Shown here: positions 38,151 through 50,997 of the stretch, piece by piece
Numbering within the stretch: the first letter of the stretch is position 1
Layout of the letters: each line of letters starts with the position of its first letter
Source: Tetragonia tetragonoides
Lineage: Eukaryota; Streptophyta; Magnoliopsida; Caryophyllales; Aizoaceae
DNA: 64,000 nt
NCBI GenBank assembly: GCA_038025085.1
Contig: CM076151.1
Location: forward strand, 10,049,001-10,113,000
Reading direction: 5' to 3'
Translations under genes and position numbers: made by a program
The notes under the pieces: generated by a model
What the model saw: only the letters and a program-made list of their open reading frames with translations
Told to the model about the DNA's origin: nothing
Databases searched by the model: none

Positions 38151-41100
38151 ATGGGTTCAATCCTTAGGTGTCTTAAGCTATGCAACTTAGAATCACTAAA
38201 GTTTCCATCTTTTAGCATTGAACCCACAAAATTGAGCAAACAAAATGAGGGTCAAATTGCAAATGTTAAAAACTTAAAGAAGAAAAGAGTAGAAAATGAT
38301 AATTGTGTGAAGAAAAAGAATCCTAAGGAAAAATGGAAGTGTGTGAATAGTTGTTTTAGGGGAATTGGGTACTTATGCACAATATGGTGGTTAGTTCTGT
38401 TTCTTTACCACTGTTTGCCTTTTCATTTGGTGGGTTTCAGCTGCCCGAATCTCCCGGGCAGCGTTTGAAGAAAAATGGATTGAACGCACTTCATCCTGTC
38501 GTTTTGGTCCCTGGCATTGTTACTGGAGGTCTTGAGCTTTGGGAAGGGAAGCCATGCTCTCAGGGGCTTTTTCGTAAAAGACTATGGGGTGGTAGCTTCT
38601 CTGAAATCTTCAAGAGGTACTCTATATGTTACTCTTTATTCCAATGTGATTCTCCTCATGTGATTTTTGCAATGAGCATTATATAGTTATACACATGCTT
38701 ATGGTTGCTCACATTAGTTGTATAGTACTAATTCAATCCCCTCAGGGCCAAGAGAGGTTTTCCTGGTCGTTAACTTCAGGGCTCATGAGATTAGTCAAGC
38801 GAAGCTTGGACACCCATGTCATGTTATCTAAAAAAAATAAAAATAAAAATGTAGTAACTAATTCAAAGAGGGAGTTGCACTTGACGAGTAAAGTTACTGA
38901 AAATTTAACTGAAAGTGTATTTTATTTTATTTAGTTGGTGTGGAGCAGTGTAAAAATGTGTAACATTTGCAAAATCAGGTAGTTTTGGTTGGGTGAGACA
39001 GTGTAAATGGTTCTGTTGCTTTGGTGAATTTTTAGGCCTATGTGTTGGTTAGAGCACTTGTCACTGGACAATGAAACTGGCCTTGACCCGCCTGGGATCC
39101 GGGTCCGGCCTGTATCAGGCCTTGTTGCAGCAGACTATTTTGCCCCTGGATACTTTGTTTGGGCTGTATTGATAGAGAGCTTGGCAAGAATTGGTTACGA
39201 GGAGAGGAATTTGCATATGGCTGCTTATGATTGGAGGCTCTTTCCAGAATACAGAGGTAGTATATCTCTGCTGTGCACTGTTTCTGTTTACGCACTGATT
39301 GCAATTCACATTTCGTAATCTAGCATGTAACTTCTTTTAGGTGTATGTTCAATCATTATTAGCATTGTTATAAATGAAAGATTATTACGAGTACCTAACT
39401 AATGAGTGTACCACACTAGTGTGCTCCGAAACCAATTGTGTTTTGTCATACAATTTATTGGTGCCCTGGTAAAAAGCTTATAGTATAAGTTTATTGGGTT
39501 ATGATCAATATTCAAGCCATTTTCAGTAGCACTATTAGTTAGTTTGGAAGCACACTCATTTCGCGCTCTAGGGAGCAGGAAATAATATTCTATTTATGAA
39601 TATCGATTGTTTCTATACCTTTTAATGACTTGCAGGGCTATGTTTGTGTATATCTAAATTAATCCCTTCTACTTCGCCTTAGGCAGAGCCTCACAAGAGG
39701 CCCTGACTGGGTGATGGTATGGTATTCTAGGGAATGAACTTTAAGGTATAAGGAGATGTTGAACATGATTGTATAGTCAACGAAGATAGGACAGTTTAAA
39801 TTGCATTTTTCATAAATTCATCATTTCATGGGTGGTCCAGTGCAGTTATTCCCTTTGTAAGGCTGCGTTTAAGTTATAGCTAGTTTAATCTGAAATCATG
39901 TCAAATCATCATATTCTGAAGCTGAGGTGAAAAAAAGTTGTGGCAAAACATAAAACGGCCTTTCTGTGTATAAAGCTATGGTATTGTCTCTCCTATTGTA
40001 TGTATACCGCCCTACATACGTAAGTTCAATATACATCTCCAACTAAAAAAATGGGATAAACCTCAGCTTATAGTAGGTTTTGATTTCCATGACGAATATT
40101 GAGTTATGGTGTCTGTCCAATACCGCTATTCGTCATACCAAGCTCTTAAAGTGGGTAGTAGGCTAGGAACCACTTGCATATTAAAGTGAACACGACATGC
40201 TTATTCTTCCCTTCTGAGCTGTATTGGCAATGATTCCTCGCCTTCAACGAAATGATCATAAGCATTGTTCACAAGTTATTGCTAAATTAGACGATCTTGA
40301 GATAACTGATGCTTCTGCCATTGTCTTTGGAACTAAGCAGGTACGAGATCGTGCACTTAGTATATTGAAGAGCAAAATAGAGCTGATGTACCTAATCAAT
40401 GGGAATAAGAAAGTGGTGGTGGTCCCTCATTCCATGGGGGCTATCTATTTCCTTCACTTCCTTAAATGGGTTGAGTCACAGCCTCCTGTGGGTGGTGGCG
40501 GTGGTCCAGGGTGGTGCGCCAAGCACATCAAGGCCATTATGAATATTGGTCCTGTATTCTTGGTTCCTAAGACGGTTGCCAACATCTTATCTGCTGAGGA
40601 CAAAGGAATCGCACTTCTCAGGTTAGTGTGGATCTTTGTCTCGTGTGGTCACAACTCACAGAAAGTATATCTTAGTCTTCATATGTTTGATCTTAATAGA
40701 TAGCATCTATGAGGATTGAGGAATACCACTGTATGATGCTGTGACTAGTACAGTGATGTATAGTTTGTTCAGAGTGACTAAACTGGCTTATAGCTACAAG
40801 CATAAACTTCTAATACATATTTCAACCTTGGTGAACATGCTATCAGGGTTCATTGTAGAAGAAAAAAAATGTTTCAAATAAGTGTCATCCAACTGTTTCA
40901 ATGCAAAAATACGACAAGATTTTCTATTATACCCTGACACTAAATGCGTATATTATTTATCATTGCAACACACGACACTCATTGTCCATATTTCCCATAA
41001 TAATAAATAAGGGTACTTTAGTCACTCCATTTAATTCCCATGTGTATGAACTTAGAAAGGGAAGGATTAGTATGTTGTGTTCCCCAATAGGAAGCTCTTT

Positions 41101-43003
41101 GAGTATGCCAGCTACCAGTTCTGTATGATATGTGAAGTCTTCTTTTCTATGACCCCATTTCAGGGCAATGGCTCCTGGAGTTTTTGATTCCGAGATTTTT
41201 AGGCTTCAAACACTAGAACATGCCATGCGGGTATCTCGAACATGGGATTCCATGATTTCATTGTTCCCAAAAGGAGGAGAAACCATTTGGGGTCAGTTGG
41301 ACTGGTCCCCAGAAAAAGATCAGGAATGCGACTTCGTGAAGAAAATAGTGTTCCGGTCGCAACAGAGTAAAGATAGAGCTAATAGCAGTAATGCAAGGAA
41401 CCATATTCTATTGCAAGAAGATGTTAATTATGGAAGGATCATCTCCTTTGGAAATAGGGCATCAAATTTGCATTCTTCACAGCTGCTTACACTTGGTTTT
41501 AAGGTATCACTCCTCAAATTTGTCATTTATTCTGCTTTTTGTATTCCATCTGCATCCCCAAAATGTTGTCTCACATTACGACGAATAAGTTTTAAGAGAG
41601 ATTTTTGAGGGAGGGTGGCTTGGAGAAACGGAGAGTACTAATGGGACATTCCAAAGTCGGAAGTGAGGCAATTTGTTTGGGATGGATGGAGTGTAGATTG
41701 TGCTATTGTATACATGTTACAAAACATTTGACGTACTTTTGGATTTACTTGCCACCAAGCAGGATTTTATACCCAACAATAGTCATGCCGAATCCAATAC
41801 TCAATGCAGAGAGTTGATGACGGAGTATGATGAACTGAGCAGGGAAATTATCAGTGAAGCTGTCAAGCACAAAGCTTATACTGCCAAGACTGTTCTTGAC
41901 CTATTACGTTTTGTTGCTCCAAAAATGATGCAACGAGCCGAAGGTCATTTCTCTCATGGGATCGCTGAGGATCTAGATGATCCCAAGTTTACCCATTACA
42001 AGTACTGGTCTAATCCTCTTGAAACCAGGTAAGTATGAGCATCAAATTCATTTTGCCATGTTATGAATTTCCTCATAACTTTCATGGAATGTGCATTATC
42101 TGCTCTCTTTAATGGAGTAACCATGGTAGCCTGTGGCCACACCATTAACATACATAGAAAACGCAGGGACCTGGAGCGGATCTCCGCGGTCTATGAGGTC
42201 CTTAATGGTACCAGATAGATGCCATAGACATACCATGTTTGACGTCTTTACAGAGGAGCAATAGCCTCTCTTCTACTGATTGTACACAACAATTTATTAT
42301 TTATGCTCAAATATACTATATGCCTCCTTCAATAAGTTGACCTTGTTAGCATTTTGATCCCTTGTGCTCTTAGGCTACTGGCTTAGTAAACTCCTAGGTG
42401 ATCGGTTGAACAATGTCAAATAAGCATACTCTAATTGGGAGGTGATGACCAGCCATGGTTATGTAGCTAATAATGCCCTAAAAAAAGTTCTGGGAATGAT
42501 TTTCGAAAATTTGTTTCAGGTTACCAGATGCACCAGATTTAGAGATATACTGCTTATATGGTGTTGGAATTCCCACTGAGAGATCGTACGTATACAAGCT
42601 ATCACCCTTGGACCGTTGCAAACCCATACCCTACCGCATTGACAGCTCAGCCAATGAAAGCCCCAACAGGTGCTTGAAGGGCGGGGTCTATTATTCTGAT
42701 GGTGATGAAAGTGTGCCTTTGATAAGTGCCGGATTCATGTGCGCAAGAGGCTGGAGGGGAAAAACCCGGTTCAATCCTTCTGGGGCAGCCACTTATGTGA
42801 GGGAGTACCAGCACAAGCCGCCTTTGAGCTTGCTTGAGGGGAGGGGGTCAGAGAGTGGGGCTCATGTTGATATCATGGGCAATGTTGCGCTAATCGAGGA
42901 TGTGCTGCGCGTGGCAGCTGGGGCCTCTGGGGAGGAGCTGGGAGGGGACCGTATTTTCTCAGACATTATGAAGATGTCAAGAACAATAGAACTTCAGTTA
43001 TAA
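38151..43003 (+). pseudogene. PDAT2: Phospholipid:diacylglycerol acyltransferase, PDAT2-like, with two frame-breaking indels
   Basis: Six exons are recognisable: 38151-38616, 39036-39256, 40341-40621, 41164-41503, 41763-42028, 42520-43003, all with GT-AG borders. PDATs move an acyl group from phospholipid to diacylglycerol at the ER, making triacylglycerol. Seen are an N-terminal membrane segment (IWWLVLFLYH), VLVPGIVTGGLELWEGKPC, the lipase motif VPHSMG with its Ser, SDGDESVP (Asp) and SGAHVDIMGN (His). LPESPGQRL favours PDAT2 over PDAT1. Frame is lost in exon 1 between about 38412 and 38446 (one base short; stop at 38466-38468) and at the end of exon 2 (two bases short in the segment coding WRLSFHNTE in homologs). 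A conserved Gly codon is also missing at about 40558-40566. It looks like a recent pseudogene; consensus errors are the alternative. Confidence 0.88.
38735..38851 (+). mobile_element. SINE fragment in PDAT2 intron 1
   Basis: The segment reads GAGAGGTTTTCCTGGTCGTT, then CATGTCATGTTATCT, then an AAATAAAAATAAAAAT tail. It matches the middle and 3' end of the SINE at 9440-9610 and the tail at 5930-6045. The 5' promoter part is mostly missing. Confidence 0.65.
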
Positions 43004-45480
43004 AATGGAAATGCTAGAGGATACATAATAGAGATGTCTAATCAATAATTCTCATAATTAAGAGTTCATGACCAATGAAGGTGTTCTAACTTTGCCTCCA
43101 ATCCGTCTTCATGCATCTATCTTGGTAAGCGAAGCTTGATTGCCCATTGCCCAACCTCACCTTAGGCTTGGACTAAGGTTTGGCTTGAGCAGGGACTGTG
43201 ATTCTAAACAACCACAATCTGACCCCCTCACTTGAAGGCAGGGTTGTTGAGAATCAAATTGTTTCAAATATGAAAGTATATGATTGGTATTTTATTTACA
43301 ACTTACATTAGTATACAGATCAATCAGCTGCATAAATAGGAAGTGGCATTTTACTGACTTATGCACCTCCTTTGGATCAAAACAAAGAATGTTGATCTCA
43401 AATGTTATATTTAGTACTCCACTATAAATCAAGTGTTGAGTTATAGATGTAGCTTTGTTTAAGAATATTTTCTATGCGATTGTTGTATGACTGTGTTTCA
43501 ATCTTACATTTCTTTCCCCTTCAACAAAAGTGAAGGATGATATTCCTTACAGTTTGAGGATCTCTACCTACTTTGAGTTATACAATTGTACTTGAACCAT
43601 GAGAATTTGAAGTGAAGATATCAGCTCATTTATTCAATGAAGTGCTTTCCCATGCACCCATTCCTCGGCTTTTCAAGGGTCAAGACTCAAGAGTCGATCA
43701 AGACCCGTCTCCTCTGTCCTCACCCCCTTAAGTTCGGGGAGTGATTTTGCAAAGGCAATAAGTTAATAATCACACCTTCCAACGCAAATGCCTCAAATAA
43801 AATAAGCATTTGCCTTGGAAGGAGTAACTATTGACTTGGCAAAATCATTTCCCCTTAACTCAGGTGTAGCTAATTAGCTACTCCTTGATCTAATAAAATG
43901 GGTCGTAAAATAATCATTGTCGACCTCAAAGGATAAGCAAGCCTCGCTTGTGAGTTTCTTAGACTTGGGACTTGGGAGCATTCATTTTGGTTGCTCCCAG
44001 GGTCCCGGGTATAGCCAATAACCAACCCCTTCCCTCTGTCGCTCCGCGCAAAAATAAAAAGAAAAAAAAAGAAAAGATTAATATATGTCTACAAGACCTG
44101 TCTTTCTGGTAAAATCCCAATGTTTGTCCTTTGTAACAAAAGTAATGAAAGTATCCATATATGAGCTAATTAATTAGTGTAGGGTGCTCCTAACTTTCTG
44201 AAGGAAATAGTCAATCCTGGTAAAAGGCCGATAAACAATTGAAGTAGGTATTGTTATGCAATGACTTTTTCAATTGAACACTTGAACTTGACAATATCTC
44301 ATTTGGGTAATTGCTAAGAAAATTTGTCTAAGAAGCAACAACAGCTAATTGCATAACTGTGTAAGATACGCCACTTGAATTGAGTATTTGGGTTGGAACT
44401 GCATTTGTTTTATATTCTGAAAAATTTAAGAAAGGTATTGATATTTGATACATGCACCCTCATCTTTTGACTAATGAAGTTTAATGTGCATACGAATAAA
44501 ATGACCAAGTTTTCTTCTCTTTTTCATGCTTAATAAACAGAACATCAGGGTTTCTGAAAAGAGGACATAATGGTTTGGTAGTTAATTGTTGCATACAATG
44601 GGGGTATTATCGTATTAATAGCCGTAAAGCAGCTTTTAATTGTGCCCTATTTTCTTCATGAGCTAATGTCGCTATTATTATGTTTGGAGCATTGGTCCCG
44701 GACCATATAATAATCTCTTCTAAATTTCAAGTTGGGGACAAATTGACTTCCCTGCTTCCCTGCTCCCTTCTTTTCTTTTTTCTTTTTTCCCTGTGCTCAG
44801 GTGGTTTATAGGCTTCTCGAGTTCTCGTTAGACAAATCCGCTGTAGATTAGAGGAAAAAACGAGAAAAAAGAAAACTTATCCCGATTTTGATTCTGTATT
44901 TCTGTATTTCTGTATAATCTGTGCATGTACATCTGGTTAGTTAAATTCAGTTGCAGGGAACATGAACATCTTAGGTATTAAGCGATGAACATCCCACTAG
45001 CTCAGAACACCTCAAATGCTACAAGAGAAACTGCAAAAAAAATATAAAAAAAATAAATAAGTAAATAAATAAATACATAAATAAATAATTAAGAAGAGTG
45101 CAAATACTGGTCCTTTTTGTAAATGCAAACATGCTTTCATGGATGACTAAAATAACATACTTATGGTACTAAAGATATCAAATAAGGTGAGTAATAACTT
45201 GAATCATGATTCACCAAATGTTAATAGTTTAACAGAAAGAAAAAAGGGGTTTGTCTTATAATCACTGTTGCTTGTCGGAAACCATGTGATACATGGCCAT
45301 ACTTAACCAAAATTGTTACAATCTCACAGTTAAAACATCACTCTCAAGCTATAGTAAGATCACCAACCTTTTTATGTGCAAAGTTAAATATTAGTAATTG
45401 ATAGAAAAGCTGGAAATGATAAGGTTTCTTAAAGCTGAGCAATTAACATTTTAACACCCATTATATCCTCTTTCCCTTTC
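43004..45480. other. Intergenic region between PDAT2 and the GDSL gene
   Basis: The first few hundred bases are probably the PDAT2 3' UTR. About 43920-44075 reads TCCCAGGGTCCCGGGTATAG and ends in an A-rich tail, which hints at a retroposon without a clear promoter box. An (AAAT)n-type repeat lies at about 45045-45090. No gene was found. Confidence 0.5.
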
Positions 45481-45575
45481 CTATATATATAGTCTTCACT
45501 ACCATTTAATTTTACAATCAAAAAGGAAAAAGGCACAGGATTTAGAAAACCAGAAAAAAAAAAAAAAGGATAAAA
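45481..45575 (+). promoter_or_regulatory. TATA box and short leader of the GDSL gene
   Basis: CTATATATATA at 45481-45491 lies about 85-95 bases upstream of the ATG. A transcription start near 45515-45525 would give a leader of about 55 bases. This is the clearest TATA box in the window. Confidence 0.65.
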
Positions 45576-47816
45576 ATGGGTGTTTTGAGATGTTTTGCTG
45601 CATGTTTTCTTGTTTCTCTTGTTTTGCAGGTATATAAAGCAGTAAATGGACAGCCACTTGTTCCAGCATTGTTTATTTTTGGAGATTCAGTGCTTGATGT
45701 AGGGAATAACAACCATCTACATACCATAGTCAAGTCGAATTTCCATCCTTATGGTAGAGACTTTGAAACCCATGAGCCTACTGGAAGGTTTTGCAATGGC
45801 AAGCTTGCCACTGATTTCACTGGTAACCCTTTCTTGGCACTTTCCTGTTAATCCTGTATCTCAGTCTCACATTAACTTCATTCTTACAGTAATACTTCTA
45901 TTTTACCGTCCGTATATCACAATAACTCGTATAAGAATAAGACAGTCTTACCGTAGAACGACCGTTAAATTTAAAAAAAATGTTACTTTTGAACCGACAA
46001 GTGTGAAAAAATGTTACATTATGAATTGAAAGTGTTACTTTTGAATGTCTTGCCGTGAAACGGTCTCATACAAGACCTCCTGTATACAATGGCAAAATTA
46101 CCCTCTTGTAATATTCTGACAATTTTCCCTTGTATTTAGCCTTGGGAGGGTGATATTGTCAAATGTCTTGAAAAAAGTTCTATCTTGTATAATTGTATTT
46201 ACTTTCTATTGTTTACCTTTCTATATTTTTGTGTGCTCCAAATAAAAATGCAGCTGAGACAATAGGATTTACTTCCTACCAACCAGCATATCTCAGCATA
46301 GATGCCAGAGGCAACAACCTATTGATTGGAGCCAACTTTGCCTCTGCTTCTTCTGGCTATTATGAGAGTACAGCAGAACTATATGTAAGTGCAATAACCA
46401 AAACTTGAAAATTTTAATTCAATCTCTATTTTTCTCTGTATATTACTACATGAACTCTGAAGAAGTACTAGTCTTATCATAATAATCTAATGTTCTTCTG
46501 GTGATTGAAGAACACAATATCATTGAGCAAGCAGCTGGAGCACTACATGGATTACCAAAAGAAGTTAGTGGAAATTGCAGGACATGAAAACGCTACGTCG
46601 ATAATCACAGGAGGAATTTATCTCATTGGTGCTGGGAGCAGTGATTTCATTCAGAACTATTACATCGATCCTCTTCTCTGCGAGCTTTACACTCCTGAGG
46701 AGTTCTCTAACATTCTTGTCCAACAGTTTGCTGATTTTGTACATGTATGTGGTACATACTTGGCTTCTTATCCCTGTTTCTTGTAAGTAGGTACTTGCAT
46801 AAGTAGCTTTAAGAGAAAAAGAAGAAAATAAAAGGAAAGCATGTTAGATAGTGAATACAACATGATCCTTGAATTTCTTTGAATGAATAATCTAACATGA
46901 TCATGTTGAATACAAGCTCACTTCTATCAAAATCAGGAAAACTTTTTTTTCAAGTTTTTGAGGAAATTGAAAATCGTTGACCAAGGTTCGAAAATCGACA
47001 GGGAAACAAGGAGAAAAATTGGGATAATTATTTTGTCCAACCAAGCGTAACCTCAATGACTAACATTACCTCAATGTTATTTGTTGCAGAAACTGTACTG
47101 GCTAGGAGCAAGGAAGATAGGAGTGACATCTCTGCCGCCATTGGGGTGCTTACCAGCAGCAATCACCATATTCGGAGAGGACAGCAATGAGTGTGTGGAA
47201 AACTTAAACAAGGATGCACTTACCTTTAATGACAAGCTCAATTCCACTGCACAGAGCCTCCAGACCCAGCTTTCTAACCTTACAGTGGTGGTGTTAGATA
47301 CTTACCAGCCGCTTTACGAGTTGGTCACCAAGCCTGAAGATTATGGTAATGCCTACACTCCTTTTCCTTTTTATATGCTCCAAAAATTCATTGGACTATA
47401 TGAAGAACTTAAGTTCAATACAAAAATTGGCGTTGATGAAATGTCCTTAATAGACAAAATAAACAATGCTTGTGTTTTCTAAGTTACGTACCATTGTCAA
47501 CCTTAATTATGCCATCCACTAGCATTATATGGGCAACAGTTAGTAGACTAGGCTGTAAGCCTTGTGATTAAAATTTTGTGATTCAATTGATTGGTCTGAT
47601 GAAACCGCGACTAAAATTACAGGATTTGCTGAGACAAGGAAAGCTTGCTGTGGAACAGGACTGCTAGAGACATCGTTTTTGTGCAACTCAAAGTCACCAG
47701 GAACCTGCAGAAATGCGTCCGAGTATGTATTCTGGGACGGATTTCACCCTACGGAGGCCGCCAACAGAATTTTGGCTGATGATCTCACAACTGCTGCCAT
47801 CTCTCTTATCTCTTAA
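45576..47816 (+). CDS. GDSL esterase/lipase, secreted
   Basis: Five exons, 45576-45822, 46254-46384, 46511-46744, 47090-47345 and 47623-47816, join in frame to 353 residues, the usual family length. Residues 1-25 form a hydrophobic signal peptide ([19 protein letters not shown]), so the protein should enter the secretory pathway. Block [15 protein letters not shown] carries the nucleophile S38, and block V DGFHPTEA carries D328 and H331. [27 protein letters not shown] and [20 protein letters not shown] are typical of the plant SGNH family. These enzymes hydrolyse esters in the apoplast or cuticle; the substrate cannot be predicted. The exon 3 end (CAT|GTATGT) is the least certain junction. 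It belongs to the APG-like group. Confidence 0.94.
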
Positions 47817-47841
47817 TCACACAAATGAGAAAAAAGTGTCC

Positions 47842-47847
47842 AATAAA
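47842..47847 (+). terminator. Poly(A) signal AATAAA of the GDSL gene
   Basis: AATAAA lies 26 bases after the stop codon and is followed by T-rich sequence, as in plant 3' ends. Plant signals are loose, so the actual cleavage site may be further downstream. Confidence 0.4.
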
Positions 47848-48414
47848 TTTCTTTATATCTTGTTCTGAAGTGTGCAGAAAATGAAAACCAAGGCTTTCTT
47901 CTAGGGAAAAATGAAAGATTTTATATGTATCTCATTATTTTTCTGAAATTGATGCAAAGGGTGTTTCCTATAGGCTTTTTGTTGACAAATGACAGTGGTC
48001 TCATGTCATGTATCAAAGATTGGTGGATTTGGAATAGTGCTGTATAGTATGTAGCACTTTTTATTTATTTATTTATTCCCTTCATATCCAAAACCAAACC
48101 AATGTTGTTTGATGTTGCACTTAAAATAAAAGATATCCTAATACGAGTCCAAAATTTTATGAGGTTGATTTGTGAACACAATACAAATATATGAGAAATC
48201 GCTATTTATAAAGGTGAAAAGTCTAACACACGACAATTTATTACGTATCTTATAACAAAACGACATTAGCTAAGTATAGGTTACTCTTGTCTATCCAAAG
48301 CGTCCATGCTTTCAATAGTAAGAGTTTGGCTCATGAGCTAACTTACTCTAAGCTTTTCCCAGTCCATTTATACTTTCCACCCAAAAAAAAAAGGAAACTC
48401 CATTTAAACTTGAA
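47848..48414. other. Short intergenic stretch between GDSL and RMI2
   Basis: This holds the GDSL 3' UTR and the distal RMI2 promoter, with a (TTTA)n run near 48058-48077. No gene was seen. Confidence 0.5.
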
Positions 48415-48424
48415 TTGGCGCCAA
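48415..48424. promoter_or_regulatory. Palindromic E2F-type site upstream of RMI2
   Basis: TTGGCGCCAA is a perfect palindrome matching the E2F/DP consensus (TTTSGCGC on both strands), about 85-95 bases before the RMI2 ATG. A TATAAAG follows at 48441-48447. E2F control of S-phase and repair genes is well established in plants, which suits RMI2. Binding itself is inferred. Confidence 0.7.
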
Positions 48425-48506
48425 ACTCAATCAAGCGAGGTATAAAGAACCTATTCTCCAACCTTTCCACCAAGTAAAATTGAGGAGAGAGAGAGAAGAG
48501 AGAGAG

Positions 48507-49162
48507 ATGGATTTCAATCTAGCAGCTCTGAAGGTGATGTGCAAGCAACTAAAACAAGCCAAACAAACAACATCCCAACAGATCTCCTTCACCCTTGGTG
48601 GTATCCTCTTCCAACGCGCTTGGCTTCAGGGTGTTATCGTCTCCATTTCCGACGACCGATCCTGCTTCGTTCTCGACGACGGTTCTGGGATCATTGAATT
48701 GACCGTCACCCCTGATTTCCTCACCCAAAATCAATGGACAATTGGTAACTATTTTCATCCCAAATTTTTCTTTTTTTCCTGTTGATTCTCAATTTGACCA
48801 ATTTTCCCGCCAAACAAAAATATTTGAGAACTAACCCATGTTTTCTCTCTCCTTGTTAAGGGATGTATGTGATGGTGGTCGGTGGGTATGTTGTCCGTGA
48901 AGGTGAGAACCCCAGGATTAAGGTAAGTTTGAAAAAAAAAATGAAAATTAAAAAGGATGCTCACCACCTGTTCGATTAAATTCCTCTGAGAGATTTTGGG
49001 TTTTGCAAATTATGTTATTGATTTAGGGGTTTTTTTGGGTTTTTTCAGGTTCACAAGATAGTGGATCTTTCGGCATATCCAGACCGAGAGGCAATGTGGT
49101 ATCTTGAAGTGATTGAGGTCTACAAAATGTTCTACGAGCCTCTTATTGAAGAAATGATGTGA
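48507..49162 (+). CDS. RMI2: RecQ-mediated genome instability protein 2 (OB-fold protein)
   Basis: Three exons, 48507-48744, 48861-48922 and 49049-49162, join in frame to 137 residues, close to the 147 of the human protein. The sequence MDFNLAALKVMCKQL, VSISDDRSCFVLDDGSGIIE, MYVMVVGGYVVREGENPRIK and DREAMWYLEVIEVYKMFYEP fits plant RMI2, a single OB fold. RMI2 pairs with the C-terminal OB fold of RMI1 in the RecQ helicase-topoisomerase III complex, which dissolves recombination intermediates and limits crossovers. The start follows a GA-rich leader and is the first ATG after the TATA-like motif at 48441. The second-exon acceptor (TTAAG) lacks a strong pyrimidine tract but keeps frame. Confidence 0.93.
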
Positions 49163-50997
49163 AGATTATTGATTTGTGTTTGCTGTTCTTAACATCCACC
49201 CATCTAAAAGTTGTATTTACAGTTGGGTTACAATTTAAAATGTGCGTTGTAAGCAGTTTAGGCACGTTTTTAGTGGTGTTGATTAGATTAGTGATCAGTG
49301 TTGACATTTCGAAATGGACATTTTTACATATCAATCTGTTTCTTGGTGTGTTCAAAATTTGGATCTTGTAGTGTATAAGAGCAACTGAGCCAGGGTGATC
49401 ATATATTTGCAATGCAGGAGAGAGAAACTTAATTCGAACATAGAAAAGTAGAGCAAAGCAATATCTGTTGGTACATCTTTGCATTGAACTCTTTGCCATG
49501 TTCTCGTTTTATGCTTGGTTTGTTACAAACTCGAAATATTTCATCAGACCTTAGACATAATTACATTGTTCCTCCTCCCGAGTATTACACATTCATAGGG
49601 CGCTAACCAGGTAGACGACATTTTACAATAGAAAAGATAAATAAATAAAAGTCTGAGATTAGCAATTCCAAGGCCGTAGACGCATATAGATGATGGATGA
49701 AACTGAATCACAAGCAGCAGCGACAACCTTCACTGGCCAGGTTGTTATAAGACACTGGTATGGAAATGAACCAATGTTCCTATGCTGTTAACTTGCAGCA
49801 TCTGGGAAATTGCTATAGGTTGATCTTCATGCCTTTTGACTTGGAGGGTGAAATTTCATGAAACAACCACCACATCACATGGCTAGTGTCCCCTACTGAG
49901 AAACTCTACATCCCTTTTGACTGTTACAGTGTTGATGGCCTCAAACACAATCTCATTCAACTTTATCAGAAGCAGAATAGTCGAACTGTCAGATGAGATG
50001 CCATATCAACTGAGACTTCATAGTCCATCTACTTTCATGATTGTAATGTTCCTGGAAGAATTATGTTTGAGGTTCCGAATCAGGCAGTACAATCTGAAGC
50101 CAGAGAAAAATACATCTTCTAGGAGATGCAACCCTGAACGGCCACAATAGGAACAAATCGTCTGCAACAGATGAGAAATCAATGACTCCATAAACGATTT
50201 CAAGTACAAATTACACAGATGAGTCTAGATTAAATTAATATTCCCAGGTAGTGGAGCTAAACGCCACTCAACTATATTAGAGGAAATAGCCAGTCAAGGT
50301 GTAAAGTGAAAGTCAAGCATGGCAGACCCTCCCCCAATGTTCCCAAAGCTTTATGTTGCTTCAAATGTCTCTTCCATGCTTGAACATTTGCATTTGGCAG
50401 TGAAGTTGTTACATGAACCAAGTTATAGCATAATGACAAGATTAGAGCTACTGTGCACAAAGAAAACCTATTCACTAATCCTGCCACTCTGATAATTGTG
50501 CTCAGAAGAAGAGAGAAAACACCTTGTAGAGCTTCACTTAGGAGGCAAATGCATCCCCACTCTCACTTACATATCCAAGCCATATGCCATGAAAGGTATA
50601 TAGTATCTGTGACACCCAGCCAATTTCTAAAACCAGGATGGTTAAGCAAAAAAATATAAGATAAAATAATCGGTGAACACACACACGAGCCAGCATCATG
50701 AAAACAAGAAGGGAAAAAAAAATTAAGCTAGTTGGCCAACAAATATTTTCCTCCCTGTTTCGATTCAACACCTAACAAAGTAGCTAACAGTTGGAATAAG
50801 GGCAAGTGATGTATACACACATACAATGCCTATTAACAGGGAAGGTCGAAGTACTTGATAATAAGTGATATGTTTTCTGATAAAGATAAAGGGAAAATAA
50901 GATAAAGGAGAAAATTCGAATTTTCTATATATGGCTGTCTGGATATAAAACTGACAAGTGTTTAAAAACTTGAGCAACTGATCCCACTCAACATGTA

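Noticed and set aside
38375..38616. Alternative PDAT2 start at the ATG at 38375, avoiding the first frameshift
   Set aside because: It would delete the conserved membrane anchor still present in the other frame, and the exon 2 frame break would remain.
47341..47485. Extension of GDSL exon 4 to the stop at 47480
   Set aside because: It would lose the catalytic Asp-His block, which is present in frame in the exon at 47623 after a clean GT-AG intron.
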